64,000 bases of DNA from Sphingomonas sp. GTDB taxonomy: Bacteria; Pseudomonadota; Alphaproteobacteria; Sphingomonadales; Sphingomonadaceae. A model generated the notes under the pieces. That model was given only the letters and a program-made list of their open reading frames with translations. It was not told where the DNA came from and did not search any database. Positions 1-8,239 of this stretch are shown in pieces. Position numbers and translations under genes: made by a program. Each line of letters opens with the position of its first letter. The stretch's first letter is position 1. The stretch lies in assembly GCF_017745215.1 (NCBI RefSeq), contig NZ_JAGHZV010000004.1:184172-248171 (forward strand), read 5' to 3'.

Positions 1-569
1 CTGGTGCGGTTCCACAGCGCGAACGGCACGAGGATGAAGCCGGCGAGCGTCGTGAGCTTGAACTCGATGATCGTCACGAACATCTGCACCGCGAGGATGA
101 AGAAGGCGACGATCACGATCGCCCAGGCGAACAGCAGCACCGCGATCGTCAGAAAATTGTCGAAGAAGCTGATGAACCCCATCATCTCCGATGCCTGGTC
201 GAGCAGCGGCCAGGCGGCACTGAAGCCGGTTCCGGCGAGCCTTCCGGGCCGCAGCAGGTCGTCGGCGGAAAGCGTGCCGCCGCCGGCGGTCAGCCCCGCC
301 TGCGCGAAGGACCGGAAGATGATGTCGGCGAGCGTCGAAAAGCTGCTCAGGATGAAGGCGAAGGCGCCGACATAGAGGATCTTCTTGAGGAGGCGGCCGA
401 GCACGTCCTGCTCGCCGCCCATCGCCCAGAACAGGCCCGCGAGCGTGATGTCGATGCCGATCAGCGTCGTCGTCAGGAAGGCGACGTCGGGGCCCAGCAG
501 GCCGAATCCGCTGTCGATGTAGCGCGTGAAGTCGGCCATGAACCGGTCGATGACGTTGAGGTCGTTCAC
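1..569 (-). CDS. trbL: TrbL, conjugative transfer membrane protein (partial)
   Basis: The first 189 or so residues of TrbL, the polytopic inner-membrane component (VirB6 counterpart) of P-type conjugative type IV secretion systems; the gene continues past the left edge. The N terminus NDLNVIDRFMADFTRYI is typical, and long hydrophobic segments follow (about residues 27-60 and 125-165). I chose the GTG at 569 because an AAGGA ribosome site lies 8 nt upstream; an in-frame ATG at 587 would add six residues but overlaps that site. It follows trbJ after a 117-nt gap that holds no convincing trbK. Function rests on family similarity and gene order. Confidence 0.88.
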   Translation of the reverse strand, partial: MNDLNVIDRFMADFTRYIDSGFGLLGPDVAFLTTTLIGIDITLAGLFWAMGGEQDVLGRLLKKILYVGAFAFILSSFSTLADIIFRSFAQAGLTAGGGTLSADDLLRPGRLAGTGFSAAWPLLDQASEMMGFISFFDNFLTIAVLLFAWAIVIVAFFILAVQMFVTIIEFKLTTLAGFILVPFALWNRT

Positions 570-686
570 TTGCTGCCTGTCCTTCATCAAGCTGGGTGCC
601 GCGGGGCGCCCCGAGGGGAGCGCAGGACGCCCCGCGGCGGGCGGCGGCGCGCGAGGCGAAAGCACGCCGCCGCCGGTCGGCCGCGC

Positions 687-1427
687 CTAGTTGCCCGGGG
701 GCTGGGACGTGTAGGCGCTGCCGGAGCCGAGGAACTTCTTGGTGGCGGCGCGCGCATCGGCCTCGGCCTTGGCGCGCCGCGCGGCTTCGATCGCTTCGGC
801 ACGGTACTGCGCCGCCATCATGCTCTGCAGCTGGAGCTGCTGCTTGGCGAGCAGCGCGAGCAGCTGGTTGGTCGCCTGGCCGACCTGGAGCGCGCCTTCG
901 GCGCCCTGGCTGCGCGCGGCGATCGCGTTGAGCGTCTCGGCATCGGCGCGGACGTTCTCGACCACCTGCGCCTGCACGCGCATCGTCTGCTGATAGGCGG
1001 CCATCTGCGCGTCGAGCCGGGCCTTGGCAGCCTGGACCTGCGCGTCCGAGGTCAGTGCCTGGTCGAAGCCCTGCGGGAACAGCTTGCGGAGCTGGTCGTC
1101 GAGGGTGTCGACGCGGAAGTCGACTGCCTGCGCGCGCGCCATCAGCTGGTCGATCTGCTTGAGCCGCTCGGTCAGCGCCTGGAGCTGCGGAAACTCGGTC
1201 GGCTTCAGATTCTTCGCCATGTTGGCGAGCATCGACGCTTCGTTCTGGAGCGACTGGATCTGATTGTTGATCTGCTCGAGCGCGCGTGCGGCGGAGAGCA
1301 GGTTCTGCGAATAGTTGGTGGGATCGAACACGCTGATCTGCGCGGACGCGGGCGTGGCGACCGCGGTGCAGGCGGCGATGCCGAGCGCCGAGGCGAGCAG
1401 GAACTTCTTGAACAGGCAAGTACGCAT
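687..1427 (-). CDS. trbJ: TrbJ, conjugative transfer periplasmic protein
   Basis: TrbJ of a P-type conjugation system (VirB5-like), an exported protein thought to act in pilus assembly and mating-pair contact. It has 246 residues. A signal peptide is visible: positive start MRTCLFKK, a hydrophobic core, then an ATPASAQ cleavage region near residue 30. The mature part is almost wholly helical and Gln/Ala rich (LEQINNQIQSLQNEASML and later repeats), as in the family. The ATG at 1427 is preferred over the GTG at 1430 because GGAG sits 9 nt upstream. It starts 7 nt after the trbE stop, so it is in the same operon. Confidence 0.9.
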   Translation of the reverse strand: MRTCLFKKFLLASALGIAACTAVATPASAQISVFDPTNYSQNLLSAARALEQINNQIQSLQNEASMLANMAKNLKPTEFPQLQALTERLKQIDQLMARAQAVDFRVDTLDDQLRKLFPQGFDQALTSDAQVQAAKARLDAQMAAYQQTMRVQAQVVENVRADAETLNAIAARSQGAEGALQVGQATNQLLALLAKQQLQLQSMMAAQYRAEAIEAARRAKAEADARAATKKFLGSGSAYTSQPPGN

Positions 1428-1433
1428 CACAGG

Positions 1434-3935
1434 TTACTCCGGGGACAAGGGGGTTTGCGGGAAGCCGGCCAGGAGCGGCGCTGCCCAGTCGAGGCCGGCG
1501 GATTCGAGGAAGCGGGCAGCGAAGTCGTGGGCGCCGTGCTCGGCGAGGATCGCGTCGATCCGCGCCTGCGAGGCGGGATCGGAAGCGCCGCACAGCGCCA
1601 GCGCGATCGGACCGAGCCCCAGCTCGAACAGGCGGTTGCCGCGCGCCGACTGGAGGTAATAGTGGCGCTTGGGGCTCGCGCGGCTGACGAGCTCGATCTG
1701 GCGCTCGTTGAGGCCGAACCGCTCATAGGCCTGCCGGCTCTGCGGCTCGATCGCGCGGTCGTTGGGAAGCAGGATGCGCTGCGGGCAGCTCTCGATGATC
1801 GCGGGCGCGATGGTGCTGGCCGCGATGTCGGCGAGGCTCTGCGTCGCGAACAGGACGGCGACGTTCTTCTTGCGAAGCGTCTTGAGCCACTCGCGGATGC
1901 GCTGCGCGAACAGCGGATGGTCGAGGAAGATCCAGGCTTCGTCGAGCACAAGCAGCGTCGGGCGTCCGTCGAACCGCTCCTCGAGGCGGTGGAACAGATA
2001 GGTCAGCACGGGCGCAACCGCGCCGGCGTGGCCCATCAGCGCCTCGGTCTCGAAGCATTGGAGGTCCGCGACGCGCAATTCGTCTTCGGCGGCGTCGAGC
2101 AGCCGCCCGAACGGGCCTTCCAGCGTGTAGGGCGCGAGCGCCGAGCGCAGCGCCGCCGACTGCAGGAGCAGCGACAGGCCGGTCAGCGTGCGCTGCTCGA
2201 CGGGCGCGGTCGCGAGATTGGCGAGCGCCGACCAGAGCGTCTCCTTGACCTCGGGCGTGACCGTCACCTGCTCGTGCGCGAGCAGCGCGGCGATCCACTC
2301 GGCGGCCCAGGCGCGCTCGTCGGCACGGTCGATCGCCGCGAGCGGCTGGAAGGCGATGGCGCGGCCCTCGCCGGCATCGCTCCCTCCGCCACCATTCCCC
2401 CGATCCTTTGGATCGTCGGAACCTTGGGCGGCTCCGCCCAGCCCGAGCGCGTGGTGCGCGCCGCCGCAGGCAAGCACCGCGGCGCGCGCCGAGAAGCCCT
2501 TGTCGAAGACGTAGATCTGCGCGTCTGCGTAGCGGCGGAACTGTAGCGCGATCAGGGCCAGCAGTACCGACTTGCCCGCGCCGGTCGGACCGACGACGAG
2601 CATGTGGCCGACGTCGCCGACATGGGTCGACAGCCGGAACGGCGTCGATCCGCTCGTCTGCGCGAACAGCAGCGGCGGTCCGCTCAGGTGCCGGTTCGCC
2701 GCCGGCCCGGCCCAGACGCTCGACAGCGGCATCAGGTGGGCGAGGTTGAGCGTGTGGACGAGCGGCTGGCGGACATTGGCGTAGGCGTGGCCGGGGAGCG
2801 ACGATAGCCATGCCTCGACGGCGTTGACCCCCTCGCGGATGGTGGTGAAGCCCAGTCCGTTGACGATGCGCTCGACCGCGCGAACCTTTTCCTCGACGCG
2901 GGCGCGATCGGCGTCGGCGAGCGTGATCGTCGTGGTCAGATAGCCGAACGCGACATGGTCGCCGCCGAGCGCCTGGAGCGCCAGGTCGGCATCGACCACC
3001 TTGTTGTCGGCATCGCTGTCGAGCAGCTGCGCCGGCTGGTTGTACATGACTTCGCGCAGCAGCGCGGTGATCGACTTACGCTTGTTGAACCACTGGCGCC
3101 GGATGCGCGTCAGCACCTTGGTCGCGTCGGCCTTGTCGAGCGCGATGAAGCGCGTGACCCAGCGATAGGCGAAGTCCTGGTGGTTGAGCGCGTCGAGCAG
3201 GCCGGGGCGGCTCATGCCCGGGAAGCCGAGCACGGTCAGTGTCCGCAGGTGCGTGTCGCCGAGCCGCGGCTCGAGCCCGCCGGTCAGCGGCTCGTCGACG
3301 AGCAGTCCGTCGAGGTACATCGGCGTCTCGGGCACCGCTACGGGCATGCGGCGCGTCGATACGCAGGCATGGAGATAGGCGAGCATCTCGGCCGAACCGA
3401 GCGCACGCACTTCGGGCATGAACGCCGCGAACAGGTCGAGCGCGCGGTCGGTCTCGGCGACGAACGCCGCGAGCGCCCCGCGCCAGTCGCGGCCGTCGGC
3501 CGATGCGGGACGGTCGACGACCGAGCGGCCGGCGGCGTCGCTCGTATCCGCCGGCGGCAGCCAAACCAGAGTCAGGTGGAAGCGGCTCTCGAAATGCGCG
3601 CCTTCGGCCTCGAACGCGGCGCGGCGCTCGGCATCGACGAGCCAGGAAGCGGGATCGGGGAAAGCGCTGTCGGGATAGCCGATCGCGTCGCGCCGCTCGG
3701 CGTCGAAGAACAGCGCCCAGCCGGTAGCGAAGCGCTTGAGCGCGTTGTTGGCGCGGGCGCAGGCGCCGATCAGCTCGGCTTCGGTCGCGCTCTCGAGGTC
3801 GGGGCCGCGGAACGCCAGCGTGCGCTGGAAGCTGCCGTCCTTGTTGAGCACGACGCCGTCGGCGACCAGTGCGGCCCAGGGCAGATGGTCGGCGAGCCGG
3901 TTCGGACGGCTGCGGTATTCGGTGAGGTTCAGCAC
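1434..3935 (-). CDS. trbE: TrbE, conjugative transfer ATPase
   Basis: TrbE, the VirB4-family ATPase that powers substrate transfer and pilus assembly at the cytoplasmic face of the type IV secretion channel. The protein has about 833 residues, the usual size. Walker A VGPTGAGKS lies near residue 449 and Walker B LLVLDEAWIFL near 660; the C-terminal motor domain contains the expected FATQSLADI stretch. A glycine/serine-rich insert follows the Walker A region. The open frame extends upstream, but the family start (LNLTEYRSRPNRLADHLPW) corresponds to a GTG at 3935 that overlaps the trbD stop by 7 nt. Confidence 0.94.
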   Translation of the reverse strand: MLNLTEYRSRPNRLADHLPWAALVADGVVLNKDGSFQRTLAFRGPDLESATEAELIGACARANNALKRFATGWALFFDAERRDAIGYPDSAFPDPASWLVDAERRAAFEAEGAHFESRFHLTLVWLPPADTSDAAGRSVVDRPASADGRDWRGALAAFVAETDRALDLFAAFMPEVRALGSAEMLAYLHACVSTRRMPVAVPETPMYLDGLLVDEPLTGGLEPRLGDTHLRTLTVLGFPGMSRPGLLDALNHQDFAYRWVTRFIALDKADATKVLTRIRRQWFNKRKSITALLREVMYNQPAQLLDSDADNKVVDADLALQALGGDHVAFGYLTTTITLADADRARVEEKVRAVERIVNGLGFTTIREGVNAVEAWLSSLPGHAYANVRQPLVHTLNLAHLMPLSSVWAGPAANRHLSGPPLLFAQTSGSTPFRLSTHVGDVGHMLVVGPTGAGKSVLLALIALQFRRYADAQIYVFDKGFSARAAVLACGGAHHALGLGGAAQGSDDPKDRGNGGGGSDAGEGRAIAFQPLAAIDRADERAWAAEWIAALLAHEQVTVTPEVKETLWSALANLATAPVEQRTLTGLSLLLQSAALRSALAPYTLEGPFGRLLDAAEDELRVADLQCFETEALMGHAGAVAPVLTYLFHRLEERFDGRPTLLVLDEAWIFLDHPLFAQRIREWLKTLRKKNVAVLFATQSLADIAASTIAPAIIESCPQRILLPNDRAIEPQSRQAYERFGLNERQIELVSRASPKRHYYLQSARGNRLFELGLGPIALALCGASDPASQARIDAILAEHGAHDFAARFLESAGLDWAAPLLAGFPQTPLSPE

Positions 3936-4213
3936 GCGAAATACCCCCGCTGGCGCAAGTGGCGGACGAGCACGGGCGCGAAGTCGGGATCGCGCCGCGC
4001 GGCGAAGACCGCGAGGCTGTGGCCGATGAGCCAGAGCGCGAGCCCGGCGATCCATTGCTGCAAGCCGAGGCCGACCGCGGCGGCGAGCGTGCCGTTGACG
4101 ATCGCGATCCCGCGCGGCGCGCCGCCCAAGAGGATCGGCGAGCCGAGGCTGGCGTGGATCGGTACTTCGAAGCCGGCGATGTGTTGGCCGTCGGCGGGAC
4201 CGGAGGTGCTCAT
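3929..4213 (-). CDS. trbD: TrbD, conjugative transfer inner-membrane protein
   Basis: TrbD (VirB3-like), a small inner-membrane protein that works with TrbE. It has 94 residues: a short cytoplasmic N terminus (EVPIHASLGSPILLGGAPR, a conserved family stretch), two closely spaced hydrophobic segments around residues 38-70, and a basic tail. The ATG at 4213 overlaps the trbC stop (TGATG), which fixes the start; a GTG at 4216 is one codon upstream. It overlaps trbE at its other end. Identification by position and sequence pattern is firm. Confidence 0.9.
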   Translation of the reverse strand: MSTSGPADGQHIAGFEVPIHASLGSPILLGGAPRGIAIVNGTLAAAVGLGLQQWIAGLALWLIGHSLAVFAARRDPDFAPVLVRHLRQRGYFAC

Positions 4214-4548
4214 CACACCAGCGCCCCGCCGCCGAAGCTGAAGAAGGACAGGAAGAAGCTCGACGCGGCGAACGCGATCGACAGGCCGAAGATGATCTGG
4301 ATGAGCTTGCGGAAGCCCCCGGAGGTCTCGCCGAACGCGAGGGTGAGGCCGGTGGTGATGATGATGATCACCGCGACGATCTTGGCGACCGGACCCTGGA
4401 CGGATTCGAGCACCTTCTGGAGCGGCTCCTCCCAGGGCATGCCCGAGCCGCTCGCCTGAGCGGCGCCCGCGGCGGCAAGCGCGATGAGGAGGGCCGCGCC
4501 CGAGAGCAGGTCGCGGCGGCGGCAGGGGACGGGCAGGCGCATGGTCAT
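4213..4548 (-). CDS. trbC: TrbC, conjugative pilin precursor
   Basis: TrbC (VirB2-like), the prepilin that is processed into the conjugative pilus subunit. It has 111 residues. An Arg-rich N terminus (MRLPVPCRRRD) precedes a long signal sequence ending near AAGAAQASG, followed by two hydrophobic segments (about 53-75 and 84-108) separated by a short loop, the normal pilin topology. The ATG at 4548 overlaps the trbB stop in an ATGA junction; this start removes a spurious upstream extension of the frame. Confidence 0.9.
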   Translation of the reverse strand: MTMRLPVPCRRRDLLSGAALLIALAAAGAAQASGSGMPWEEPLQKVLESVQGPVAKIVAVIIIITTGLTLAFGETSGGFRKLIQIIFGLSIAFAASSFFLSFFSFGGGALV

Positions 4549-5534
4549 TCTCCTTCGGATTGGTCGGTGGGATCGGGAGCGAGGTCGACGACGGCGAAGT
4601 TGCCGTCCGGATCGAGTCCGGCGACGCGCGCGACCGTCTCGACGCGGCGCGCGAGACCGCGGCCGGCGATGAACACGATCACGTCGATCGCCTCGGCGAT
4701 CAGCCGGCGCGGAACCGTGACGACGCTCTCCTGGACGAGCTGCTCGAGGCGGTGGAGCGCGGCGCGGGCGCTGTTGGCGTGGACCGTTGCGATCCCGCCC
4801 GGATGGCCGGTGTTCCAAGCCTTGAGCATCTCTAGCGCTTCGGGGCCGCGCACCTCGCCGACGATGATGCGGTCGGGCCGGAGGCGCAGCGTCGAGCGGA
4901 CAAGGTCGGCGAGCGTGACCGAGCCAGCGCGCGTGCGCAGCGCGACTGTGTCGGGTACCGCGCTCTGCAGCTCGCGCGTGTCCTCGATCAGGATCACGCG
5001 CTCGTCGAGCTCGGCCATCTCGGCAAGCAGCGCGTTCGCGAGCGTGGTCTTGCCCGAGCTGGTGCCGCCCGCGACGAGGATGTTGCGCCGCTCCGCGACG
5101 GCGCGCGCGAGCTGGCGCGCAAGCGCTGCGCTCATGATGCCGTCGCTGACATAGTCGGCGAGCCCGTAGATGCGCGCGGCGGGCTTGCGGATCGAGAAGC
5201 AGGGCGCGAGCGCGACCGGCGGGAGCACGCCCTCGAACCGCTCCCCCGCGCCTTCGCCATGCGGTGGCAGCTCGGCCGAAAGGATCGGCGCGCCGCCATG
5301 GGCCTCGGCACGCGCGTGGCTCGCGACGAGTCGGATGATGCGTTCGACCTGCGCGGGCTCGAGCCGGATCCCGGTGTCGGTCCGCCCTTCGCCGAGCCGG
5401 TCGAGCCGGAGCGCGCCGTCGGGATTGACCATCACTTCGACAACCAGCGGATCGGCGAGCGCGGCGGCGATCGCCGGGCCCATTGCGGTCCGCAGCATCG
5501 CGCGCTGCCGGTCGGCGGAAAGCGCGCCGCTCAT
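4545..5534 (-). CDS. trbB: TrbB, conjugative transfer ATPase
   Basis: TrbB, the VirB11-family hexameric ATPase of the transfer apparatus. It has 329 residues, the normal length. Walker A GGTSSGKTT lies near residues 156-164, the Asp box around LIEDTREL, and the His box HPGGIATVHANSA near 250. ATGA overlaps link it to the regulator gene upstream and to trbC downstream, so translation is probably coupled across the trb operon. Confidence 0.95.
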   Translation of the reverse strand: MSGALSADRQRAMLRTAMGPAIAAALADPLVVEVMVNPDGALRLDRLGEGRTDTGIRLEPAQVERIIRLVASHARAEAHGGAPILSAELPPHGEGAGERFEGVLPPVALAPCFSIRKPAARIYGLADYVSDGIMSAALARQLARAVAERRNILVAGGTSSGKTTLANALLAEMAELDERVILIEDTRELQSAVPDTVALRTRAGSVTLADLVRSTLRLRPDRIIVGEVRGPEALEMLKAWNTGHPGGIATVHANSARAALHRLEQLVQESVVTVPRRLIAEAIDVIVFIAGRGLARRVETVARVAGLDPDGNFAVVDLAPDPTDQSEGE

Positions 5535-5935
5535 CGCTCGCTCTCCGTGGCTGGCGCTAGCGTGCGTTTGCCGGCGGCGAGCTGGCGGCCGACCTGGTTC
5601 ACGAACGCCTCGAAGCGCTCGCGCGCCAGCGCGCGCCCGGCATGGTCGTTCTCGGCGAGCGGCGCGTGGATCGCGAGCTCGTAGCGGATGAACAGCGCAA
5701 GTGATTCGAGCAGGATCTCCTGGCCGCGCTCGATCCGCGCCAGGCTCGCGCTGATGCGGTCGAGCCGGACCCCGAAGCGCTCGTCGAGCTCGGAGGTGCC
5801 GCGGCGGTCGAGCCAGGACTCGAGCGCTTGCGCGAGAAGCGAGGAGCGCGTCGCGCCGGGCTTGGCGGCGAGGGCCTCAAGCCGCTCGCTTAAGGGTTGC
5901 GGGACGAAGAGCTGGTAGCGGACCTTCTGCGGCAT
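5531..5935 (-). CDS. CopG-like ribbon-helix-helix regulator in the transfer operon
   Basis: A 134-residue protein whose first 45 residues look like a ribbon-helix-helix DNA-binding domain: a beta strand (KVRYQLFVPQPLSERLEAL) followed by two helices (TRSSLLAQALESWLDRR). The rest is a helical, charged tail that may mediate oligomerisation. Such CopG-type proteins regularly sit between traG and trbB in Tn4371-like elements and probably autoregulate transfer genes; that role is inferred. It begins 3 nt after the traG stop and overlaps trbB. Confidence 0.8.
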   Translation of the reverse strand: MPQKVRYQLFVPQPLSERLEALAAKPGATRSSLLAQALESWLDRRGTSELDERFGVRLDRISASLARIERGQEILLESLALFIRYELAIHAPLAENDHAGRALARERFEAFVNQVGRQLAAGKRTLAPATESER

Positions 5936-5938
5936 CGC

Positions 5939-7966
5939 TCAGTCCCCCAGCACCAGGTCGTGGCCGTGCCGCGGGTCCGCATCGATCGCGTAGACCGACC
6001 GCGCGACGCCTGCCGCCCGCGCCTGGTCGATGCCCCGCTGGTCGACCGCGGGGTCGCCGTCGTCCTCGCAGATTCCGCCGAGCGGGTCGGGCGCCGCTTG
6101 GGGATCGGCCTTGGTCGGGAGCTCTATGCCCGGGTGGCGTTCCTGGTCGCGCCCACCCGACGGGGCATCATCGGGTTCGGCATCGTTGGCGGCTGCGAGG
6201 CGCGCATCGACCTCGGCCTTGCGCGCGGACCAGTCGTCGCCGCGCGGCGCCGGGCGGTCGGCATAGCCGCCGCTCGCCAGCGCCGGCGGCGAGACCACCC
6301 GCTCGGCGAACGTGCCGTCCTCATAATAGCGGAGCTTGTTCGCGCGGATCGGCGGCGTGCCCGAGACGAGCACCAGCTCCTCATGCGCCGGCAGCTGCAT
6401 CACTTCTCCCGGCGTCAGCAGCGCGCGGGCGGTCTCCTGCCGGCTGACCATGACGTGCGCGAGCCACGGCGACAGCCTGTGGCCGGCATAGTTGCGCATC
6501 GCACGCTGCTCGGTCGCGGTACCGAGCGCGTCGGAGATGCGCTTGGCGGTGCGCTCGTCGTTGGTCGCGAACGCCACGCGTACATGGCAATTGTCGAGGA
6601 TTGCATTGTGCTCGCCGTACGCCTTCTCGATCTGGTTGAGGCTCTGCGCGATCAGGAAGGCGCGCACGCCATAGCCGGCGAGGAAGGCGAGGCTGGTCTC
6701 GAAGAAGTCGAGGCGGCCGAGCGCCGGGAACTCGTCGAGCATCAGCAGCAGTTGCCGCTTGGGCGTACCTGCAGTCGGCAGGTCCTCGGTCAGCCGGCGC
6801 CCGATCTGGTTGAGCACGAGCCGGATCAGCGGCTTGGTTCGGCTGATGTCCGACGGCGGCACGACCAGATAGAGCGAGACGGGCGCCTTCGCGGAGACGA
6901 GGTCGGCAACGCGCCAGTCCGAGCGCGACGTCACCGCCGCGACCGTCGGATCGCGGTAGAGCCCGAGGAAGCTCATCGCGGTCGAAAGCACGCCCGAGCG
7001 CTCGTTGTCGGACTTGTTGAGGAGTTCGCGCGCGGCGCTCGCGACCACGGGATGGACGCGCGGCGCGTCGCCGGTGCCGAGATGATTGGTGGTCATCATC
7101 ACCCGCAGCGTCGCCGCGAACGAGCGCTGCGGATCGGAAAGGAAGGTCGCGACGCGGGCGAGCGTCTTCTCCTCCTCGGAATAGAGGATGTGGAGAATCG
7201 CGCCGACGAGCAGCGAGTGGCTGGTCTTCTCCCAATGGTTGCGCCGCTCGAGCGCGCCCTCGGGATCGACGAGGATGTCGGCGATGTTTTGGACGTCGCG
7301 AACTTCGTCGGCGCCGCGGCGGACCTCGAGCAGCGGGTTGTAGCAGGCCGAGCGCGCGTCGGTCGGGTTGAACAGCAGGCAGTGCGAGAAGCGCGCGCGC
7401 CAGCTGGCGGTCAACTGCCAGTTCTCGCCCTTGATGTCGTGGATGACGGCCGAGCCGGTCCAGCCGAGCAAGGTCGGCACGACCAGCCCGACGCCCTTGC
7501 CCGAGCGGGTCGGCGCGAACGCCATGACGTGCTCCGGACCGCTGTGGCGCAGATAACGCGCGCCCGAGCGGCCGAGGAATACGCCCGTGTCGCCGAAGAG
7601 ACCGGCTCGCTCGATTTCGCGGGGTGTCGCCCAGCGCGCCGAGCCGTAGGTCGTGACATTCCGGCGTTGCCGCGCGCGCCACAGCGATCCGGCGATCGCG
7701 GCCCCGCAGCCGACGAAGCCGCTCGCCGCCGCAATCGTCCCCGCGCGGTCGAAAACGTGGGGCGCATAGGCGTCAAAATGGTACCACCAAGGGAAGATCG
7801 CCCAGGGTCGATAGATCGGTCGACCGAAGAGCGTGAACCACGCCGGCCCCAGCTCGGGCTGATATGCGAGCTCGGCCGCTGCCCATTGGGTCGCGAACCA
7901 GATCCCCGCGATCACGATCGCGAAGACCAGGAGGATCTGACCGAGGAGCAGTTTGGTCGGAGTCAT
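5939..7966 (-). CDS. traG: TraG/VirD4-type coupling protein
   Basis: The type IV coupling protein, which brings the relaxase-DNA complex to the secretion channel. It has 675 residues. Two N-terminal hydrophobic segments (about 8-28 and 75-95) anchor it; Walker A APTRSGKGVGL lies near residues 151-161 and Walker B LLLMLDEFPALGRL near 400. The C-terminal 100 residues are acidic and low in complexity. The ATG at 7966 has GGAGG a few nt upstream. In related elements the relaxase gene lies directly upstream, but here about 20 kb of cargo intervenes. Confidence 0.95.
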   Translation of the reverse strand: MTPTKLLLGQILLVFAIVIAGIWFATQWAAAELAYQPELGPAWFTLFGRPIYRPWAIFPWWYHFDAYAPHVFDRAGTIAAASGFVGCGAAIAGSLWRARQRRNVTTYGSARWATPREIERAGLFGDTGVFLGRSGARYLRHSGPEHVMAFAPTRSGKGVGLVVPTLLGWTGSAVIHDIKGENWQLTASWRARFSHCLLFNPTDARSACYNPLLEVRRGADEVRDVQNIADILVDPEGALERRNHWEKTSHSLLVGAILHILYSEEEKTLARVATFLSDPQRSFAATLRVMMTTNHLGTGDAPRVHPVVASAARELLNKSDNERSGVLSTAMSFLGLYRDPTVAAVTSRSDWRVADLVSAKAPVSLYLVVPPSDISRTKPLIRLVLNQIGRRLTEDLPTAGTPKRQLLLMLDEFPALGRLDFFETSLAFLAGYGVRAFLIAQSLNQIEKAYGEHNAILDNCHVRVAFATNDERTAKRISDALGTATEQRAMRNYAGHRLSPWLAHVMVSRQETARALLTPGEVMQLPAHEELVLVSGTPPIRANKLRYYEDGTFAERVVSPPALASGGYADRPAPRGDDWSARKAEVDARLAAANDAEPDDAPSGGRDQERHPGIELPTKADPQAAPDPLGGICEDDGDPAVDQRGIDQARAAGVARSVYAIDADPRHGHDLVLGD

Positions 7967-8239
7967 GCGGGCCTCCGCCCGCGCGACTCATTCGCTCGGG
8001 CTCAGCCGCGAATCTCCGGGAAATTGCCGCCGGGCATCAGACACTCGTTGGGGCACCGAAGGTGATCATCGGGGAATCTCCGCAGGCTCCAAGCGAAACG
8101 ATACGGCTCTAGGCCGCCTTTGACCGATAGAGCGCGGAGAGTCTCGCATTGCTTGGTACGAATTCTCACCGCATGATCCGCAGCGACGTCTCCGTCGCCT
8201 TCGGTGAATGTCGATCGCTGCTAGTAGAAGGTGTCCAAC
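7967..8239. other. Left edge of the cargo block between traG and relaxase
   Basis: This 273-bp stretch separates the divergent traG and first cargo gene and must hold promoters for both. No clear gene is seen. On the minus strand a tiny frame ending at 8002 reads FPEIRG and stops, 36 nt before traG. The relaxase, 20 kb away, ends VGPEIS. The shared AATCTCCGG (8011-8019) recurs at the relaxase stop (28571-28579). Confidence 0.4.

Noticed and set aside
587..802. Possible trbK between trbJ and trbL
   Set aside because: The frame is Arg/Pro-rich, overlaps trbJ and lacks the lipoprotein signal expected of TrbK.
570..2546. Long open frame on the plus strand
   Set aside because: It lies antisense to trbJ and trbE and has the Arg/Glu/Leu-rich composition of a shadow frame in GC-rich DNA. 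The same holds for plus-strand frames at 2955-4241 and 5897-8065.
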